The position numbers and the translations under genes were made by a program. From NCBI GenBank assembly GCA_943789135.1, contig CALSSY010000019.1, forward strand, positions 1 to 53,578: DNA of 53,578 nt, read 5' to 3'. Shown here in pieces: positions 48,827 to 53,578 of this stretch. This DNA is from an uncultured Bacteroidia bacterium (GTDB lineage: Bacteria; Bacteroidota; Bacteroidia; NS11-12g; UBA955). The notes under the pieces are model-generated. The model was not told the DNA's origin. It ran no database searches and saw only the letters and a program-made list of their open reading frames with translations. Numbering within the stretch: the stretch's first letter is position 1; every line of letters starts with the position of its first letter.

Positions 48827-51167
48827 ATGCGTTTGCGCCTCATTCATTTGTTGGTTTTTTGCTCTTTTCTAAGAATTTCAGCGCAAAATCAAGCGGTTAC
48901 AGGTTGGGTTTTTGATGAACTTACATTGGAAAACATTTCCTCAGCCGTAATCATTGACAAGGCAACCAATTTATATACGGAAAGCAATTCAGAGGGCTAT
49001 TACCAATTGTTAACTCGAAATGGTAAACGAGAATTGTGGTATGCTGCGCCAGGATATAAAGCGCATAGGGTAGAGGTAGATGTTCAAGGAGTTGTACTAA
49101 ATAATGTATTTCTCAAGCCTGTTGATTTTGACGAACCGGATTCTTCGGCAGAATTAGCGGCATTATTTACGAGTAAAACCTCCTTTTATAAGGTTCTTCC
49201 TAGGCAAGTGTTGCAGTATAAATCCCTTTTTGGGATTTCTGATCCTTTAAAAATATTTCAGTTTCTACCAGGGGTTAATGGTGGTATCGAAGGACTTTCT
49301 TCCACCTATGTGAGAGGGAGTAATTCAGATCAGAATCTTATGCTTATGAATGGCCTACCGCTATATGGGAACGGTCATATCTGGGGTTTGCTGTCGAATT
49401 ACAATCCCGATGTAATTCATAGCGCGGAACTATACAGAGGCGTATCTCCTGCAAGATATGGTAATCGCGCAGGCGGAGGTGTAGTCGATATAACCACGAA
49501 AGGAGGGAATGCTGAAAAATGGAAAGGTTCTATTAATATGGACCTTGCCACTGTAGGCATTGCTTTAGACGGTCCATTAGACGATCAAGGAAAATTAACT
49601 GCCGCATTAGGCTATCGTCGTTCGTATTTAGACTTGCTATTAACTTCAATGGCGCCTGAACTCAATGAATCTCTTATTGGCAATATTCACGACATTAACC
49701 TAAAAGTTAATTACAAAAAGAGCAAGGAAGAGCATTGGAACCTATGGGTATATAACGGCAGAGATAAATACGGTCTGAATTTCCAATCAAACATTACCGA
49801 TTCCCTTGGTCGTTCGGTTGATCTTGATATAGGTTTGGGTTGGCGTTGGCAAAACACACTCATGGGTGTGAATTATTTTAGAGAAATTAATAAAAGGCAT
49901 TTTATGCATGCGTCCATCGGAATTTCGACGATATAAGTATGTCAAGTTTGAAAACTTTGGACTATCCACTTTTAATAACGGTGTCAATCAAACGGGTGAA
50001 CTGAAATTTGAAGAGAACAATAGCATAACGGACTTTAATGGAACTGCAGATTTCGAGTATTTATATGGTCGTAAATCTAAATTAAGGTATGGCACACATT
50101 GGGTAACTCATAACATGAAACCTGGTGAGTTGGTTTACCAAGAGCTTTTTGATGGTGCCGTTGAAACAAACAATACTTACGGTACCGCTAATAATCAGTT
50201 TCCTTCGGAATGGTCAACTTATGGAGAATTGGATTTTCATTCGGATAATTATCTCAGCATCAATATAGGAGCACGATTATGGACCTATTTTGGTAAGGAT
50301 AATACCTTTATGCGTATAGAGCCCAGAATAACATTAAATCAAAGATTACAAGGGAATAAAAGATTTCAACTCGGTTTGTCCATGAATAATCAAGGTATTC
50401 ATCAGTTGTCAAGCGTTACCGGGATTTTACCTCAAGATGTATGGTTTCCCACTAGTGGTAATATGAAACCCCAACAAACGACTCAATTTTCTGCAGCATA
50501 CATTCAACCTCTAAATGATGGTTTTGAATTTTCAGTTGAAGGTTTTTACAAATATTTCACAGGATTGATGTATATACAGGAAAGTCGTGATGAAAAACTG
50601 TCTAGAGATTATTGGGAGCAGATGATTTCTCAAGGAACAGGAAACGCGAGCGGTATTGAGTTCTTATTGTCCAAAAAATCCGGCAGATTGAACATGATTG
50701 CATCGTATACCTACAGTAAAACCACCCGTTTATTTGAAGATATCAACGGAGGTGTTGCCTATCCTTTCAGATGGGATAGGCCTCATAAACTTGCTATCCA
50801 AATGGTATTTCAACCCACAACTACCATTAGTTTTAATTTAAATGCCGTATTGATGTCAGGGAATCCAGTAACCGTTCCAACAGGAAGGTATTTTACCGTT
50901 GATAATCGATTGGTTTACGATTTTTCACAAATAAACAACTATCGTTTGCCTACTTATCAAAGGGTTGATGTTGGCTTTACTAAAGAGATCAAACCTGAAG
51001 AGCATTTTGAAACACGAGAATTTTACGGGATTCACATTTACAATTTAATGGGTGTTAGCAATCCTGTTAATGCCGAGTTTCAATTCAATAGCAATAACGA
51101 GTTAAAATTAATAGGAACATCCTATTTTACATTTGTTCCATCCGCTTTTTACCGAATAGAATTTTGA
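48827..51167 (+). CDS. TonB-dependent outer-membrane receptor with N-terminal carboxypeptidase-regulatory-like domain (one frameshift)
   Basis: About 780 residues. A Sec signal (MRLRLIHLLVFCSFLRISAQ) is followed by a CarboxypepD_reg-like domain (VTGWVFDELTLENISSAVII), a plug domain (QFLPGVNGGIEGLSSTYVRG, LMLMNGLPLYGNGHIWG, YGNRAGGGVVDITTKGG) and a beta-barrel ending FVPSAFYRIEF with terminal Phe. It imports an unknown substrate using proton-motive force via TonB. The frame breaks near 49927, where one extra base precedes RYKYVKFENFGL. The following DUF4249 lipoprotein overlaps by 4 bp, a common pairing in Bacteroidota. The ATG at 48827 is chosen by the promoter box 6 nt upstream. Confidence 0.88.
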
Positions 51168-52018
51168 GAAAGTTATTTTTTATAGGTGCTGTATTTTGCC
51201 TTTTTTCTTGCGAGCAAGAGCTGCCCACAGAGGGGCTGGACTTTAGAGAAAAAATGGTTGTAAACCTTTTGGCAAATAACGATGAAGTATTAAAAATACA
51301 CGTAGGAAAGTCATTGTCCTTAGTGGATTCAAGTGCCGAATTAAAGATTGAAGATGCGAAGGTGACCATTACCGATGAAAATGCAAATTCTCAAGAACTG
51401 CAATACACATTTTTATACGGTGGTAAATACATCTCAGATTTTGTACCACAACCCAATAGGTTTTACCGTTTAACCGTATCGCATCCTAAATATCCAACTG
51501 CAACATCTTCATTTAGCATTCCAAGTGCATTCAAATCAACTCAGGCCAAATGGGAAGATAATACGGGTACCGATTCAACAGGCTTTCCAACCGGTACCAT
51601 TTCATTCACTATCAATGACGATGCAAATTCCCGTAATTTTTATGAAATAGCCTTGTTTAGATTTGAGGATTTAGGGCCTGCATGGGAGGTGATGCCCGTT
51701 ATACCAGAAAACCCTGAAATCGCGGCAGATCCAATTTTTAATCCTGAAGGAGCTTTGATATTAGAGGATGCAGGATTTAACGGACAAAGGAAATTATTGA
51801 AATTTTCAACTCCATTTGGAAGTAATTTTGGAACACCTTATAAATATTTGGTCGTAGTAAAAAGTTTAAGTCCAGAATATTTTAAGTACTTCAAATCAAT
51901 TGAGGATTATTCACTGGAAGGTGGTTTGTTTTCAGATCCAAGTGCGGTTTATAACAATATCACAGGTGGTGTTGGAATTTGTGCCGGAGCTTCTGTAAGC
52001 AAAGACACAATTCGCTAA
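51164..52018 (+). CDS. DUF4249-type lipoprotein, partner of the TonB receptor
   Basis: A 284-residue protein with a lipoprotein signal (LFFIGAVFCLFSCEQE). It has the DUF4249 pattern: VVNLLANNDEVLKIHVGKSL, SAELKIEDAKVTITDENANS, GKYISDFVPQPNRFYRLTVS. The start is a TTG at 51164 that overlaps the receptor stop (TTGA), implying translational coupling. These proteins are usually surface-associated partners of TonB receptors, and the ligand is unknown. Confidence 0.82.
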   Translation: MRKLFFIGAVFCLFSCEQELPTEGLDFREKMVVNLLANNDEVLKIHVGKSLSLVDSSAELKIEDAKVTITDENANSQELQYTFLYGGKYISDFVPQPNRFYRLTVSHPKYPTATSSFSIPSAFKSTQAKWEDNTGTDSTGFPTGTISFTINDDANSRNFYEIALFRFEDLGPAWEVMPVIPENPEIAADPIFNPEGALILEDAGFNGQRKLLKFSTPFGSNFGTPYKYLVVVKSLSPEYFKYFKSIEDYSLEGGLFSDPSAVYNNITGGVGICAGASVSKDTIR

Positions 52019-52053
52019 ATCTTTTAAAATAACAAGTCAATAGAATAATCTAT

Positions 52054-53578
52054 ATGTCTAAAGAATCGGAAATCCGAATAAAAAACGCCAATCAACATAA
52101 CCTAAAAGGCATAAATGTTACGATACCACAAAATTCATTTACCGTTGTTACAGGTGTTTCTGGTTCAGGAAAGTCATCATTGATTTTTGATACCTTATTT
52201 GCGGAGGGGCAGAGACGGTATGTAGAGAGCTTAAGCGCATATGCGCGTCAATTCATGGGTAGAATGAAAAAGCCCGCTGTGGATACTATTGATGGTCTTT
52301 GTCCGGCCATTGCGATTGAGCAAAAGGTTAATACGCAAAATCCCCGAAGTACTGTAGCAACTTCAACGGAAATATACGATTATTTGAAATTGTTGTTTGC
52401 GCGTATCGGGCATACTATTTCGCCAATTTCTGGTAATGAGGTAAACCGAGATTCCGTCACCGATGTTTTCAATGCATGTTTAAAATTGCCCGAAGCTCAT
52501 ATGCTTTTGGTTATGTACCCATTAAAAAAATATTGATAAGTCAAGTTTAGAGGTTTTATTGTCGAAAGGCTTTAATCGTGTTTTTGTGGGAGGTGCAATG
52601 ATGAAAATTGAGGAGGCCATGGAAAATTCCATGCCGATCTCCGAAAGCGATTTTGTCATAGTAGATAGATTGAAGTCCGATCCAGAATCGGATGAATATA
52701 AAAACCGACTTTATGATAGCATCGAAACGGCTTTTTGGGAAGGCGAAGGAGATTGCACGATATATGACTTCAGCGACAAAAAATCTCACTCTTTTAATAA
52801 CAGGTTTGAGTTGGATGGAATTGAATTTGAAATACCAAGTAAAGATTTTCTTAGCTTCAATAATCCTTATGGCGCTTGTAAAAAATGCGAAGGTTTTGGT
52901 TCCGTTTTGGGAATAGATGAAAATTTGGTCATTCCAGACCCTTCCTTAAGTATATACGAGGGTTGTGTGGCACCTTGGAAAGGCGAAATAATGAGTGATT
53001 GGAAAAAACATTTCATTCAAAAAGCTTCAAAAATCGAATTTCCTATACATAGACCCTACAGCGAATTAACCAAAGCAGAGAAAAAGTTAATATGGGAGGG
53101 GAGAAAAGATATTTTAGGAATAAATGACTTTTTCAAGCACCTAGAAGACAATAATTATAAGATTCAATACAGAGTTTTGGCCGCCCGATATAGGGGTAAG
53201 ACCCGTTTGCCCTGAATGCAAAGGAACTCGATTGAGATTGGACGCATCTTATGTGAAACTTTTGCACGTGGGCAAGAGCCAATTGCCTCAACATACAAGT
53301 ATCCAAGATGTATTGTTAATGAGCGTGGAACAAGCACATCATTACTTTTCAAATTTGAAATTAAATGCCGTTGATGAAGAAATTGCAAAAAGAATTTTAG
53401 ATGAAATTACCCGCAGACTGCACTATCTTGAGAATGTAGGTCTCGGATACTTAAATCTGAATCGTTTAAGTAATTCATTAAGTGGAGGTGAAAGTCAACG
53501 TATTAATTTAGCCACAAATTTAGGTTCCAACCTAACGGGATCTATGTACATCTTGGACGAACCTAGTATTGGATTGCA
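52054..53578 (+). CDS. uvrA: UvrABC system protein A, 5' part (two frameshifts, cut by window end)
   Basis: DNA damage-sensing ATPase of nucleotide excision repair. It shows N-terminal Walker [38 protein letters not shown], the UvrB-binding region, a first zinc knuckle [19 protein letters not shown] after frame correction, and the ABC signature [19 protein letters not shown] followed by Walker [12 protein letters not shown]. Breaks: one extra base in the A7 run at 52524-52530 (corrected [17 protein letters not shown]) and one in CCC at 53202-53204. The gene continues past the window. Confidence 0.93.

Noticed and set aside
52524..52540. Programmed ribosomal frameshifting in uvrA at the A7 run
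   Set aside because: No Shine-Dalgarno-like stimulator or pseudoknot is apparent, uvrA has no known frameshift control, and similar single-base errors occur in many unrelated genes here.
52612..52642. Near-palindrome around CATGGAAAATTCCATG
   Set aside because: It lies inside uvrA coding sequence and its 7-bp arms are within what chance and codon use produce. No regulatory context.
1..53578. CRISPR arrays, toxin-antitoxin pairs, restriction or phage-defence genes
   Set aside because: No regularly spaced repeats and no nuclease, methylase, Cas, reverse transcriptase or TIR-type domains were recognised on either strand.

Overview
The window comes from the chromosome of a Bacteroidota bacterium, most like an aerobic, gliding- or marine-type Flavobacteriales or Sphingobacteriales relative. 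The evidence is an alternative complex III (act) operon, glycine-lipid genes (glsB-glsA), a subtilase with a type-IX-secretion-like tail, a TonB receptor paired with a DUF4249 lipoprotein, FG-GAP/VCBS surface proteins, and repeated TAnnTTTG (-7) promoter boxes. No phage, transposase, CRISPR array, rRNA or defence island was seen. I also found no clearly new multigene system. The most unusual signals are in how genes start and in a few odd protein architectures.

Layout. 1-5.1 kb: end of a cystathionine beta-synthase gene, map, an MBL-fold hydrolase, and a convergent glycosyltransferase-like membrane protein with TPRs. 5.2-11 kb: rpsA (with a Shine-Dalgarno leader and an extra C-terminal helix-hairpin-helix), a NicO-like membrane protein, a queuosine-precursor transporter, then a TPR protein and a lytic transglycosylase in tandem. 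11.2-19.8 kb: actABCDEF, the quinol:cytochrome c/acceptor oxidoreductase, closed by a strong terminator with no oxidase genes behind it. 19.8-25.4 kb: a Tat-type PLP enzyme, valS, a vanadium-haloperoxidase/PAP2 lipoprotein, and a 48-residue basic protein with its own promoter and terminator. 25.4-34.6 kb (all minus strand): mreB-mreC-mreD-mrdA-rodA, the cell-elongation operon, followed after 1 bp by a very large FG-GAP lipoprotein. 34.6-43.9 kb: a beta-propeller/outer-membrane-barrel protein divergent from rocD, tRNA-Leu(TAA) abutting a TPR lipoprotein, a small lipoprotein, tcdA, and an S8 protease. 43.9-53.6 kb: gcdH-like, pgm, glsA, glsB (minus), then folB, a TonB receptor with a DUF4249 lipoprotein, and the 5' part of uvrA.

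Quality caveat. Single-base frameshifts occur across the window (cbs, actB twice, valS, the FG-GAP gene, the TonB receptor, uvrA twice). Between about 28.5 and 43 kb they are so dense that almost every gene is broken, yet catalytic and binding motifs persist in alternating frames. Because mreB, mrdA, rodA and valS are normally essential, I read this as a poorly polished or low-coverage assembly block rather than true gene decay. Genes with one or two breaks are typed CDS and those with many are typed pseudogene, and ends inside the bad block are approximate. With the genes joined this way, no gene-free stretch exceeds about 200 bp.

Regulation. At five gene starts a TAnnTTTG box lies exactly 6 nt before the ATG, and at up to three more it lies 4 nt before the start codon. 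This predicts leaderless mRNAs. rpsA, actA, mreB and the 48-residue protein instead have short leaders.
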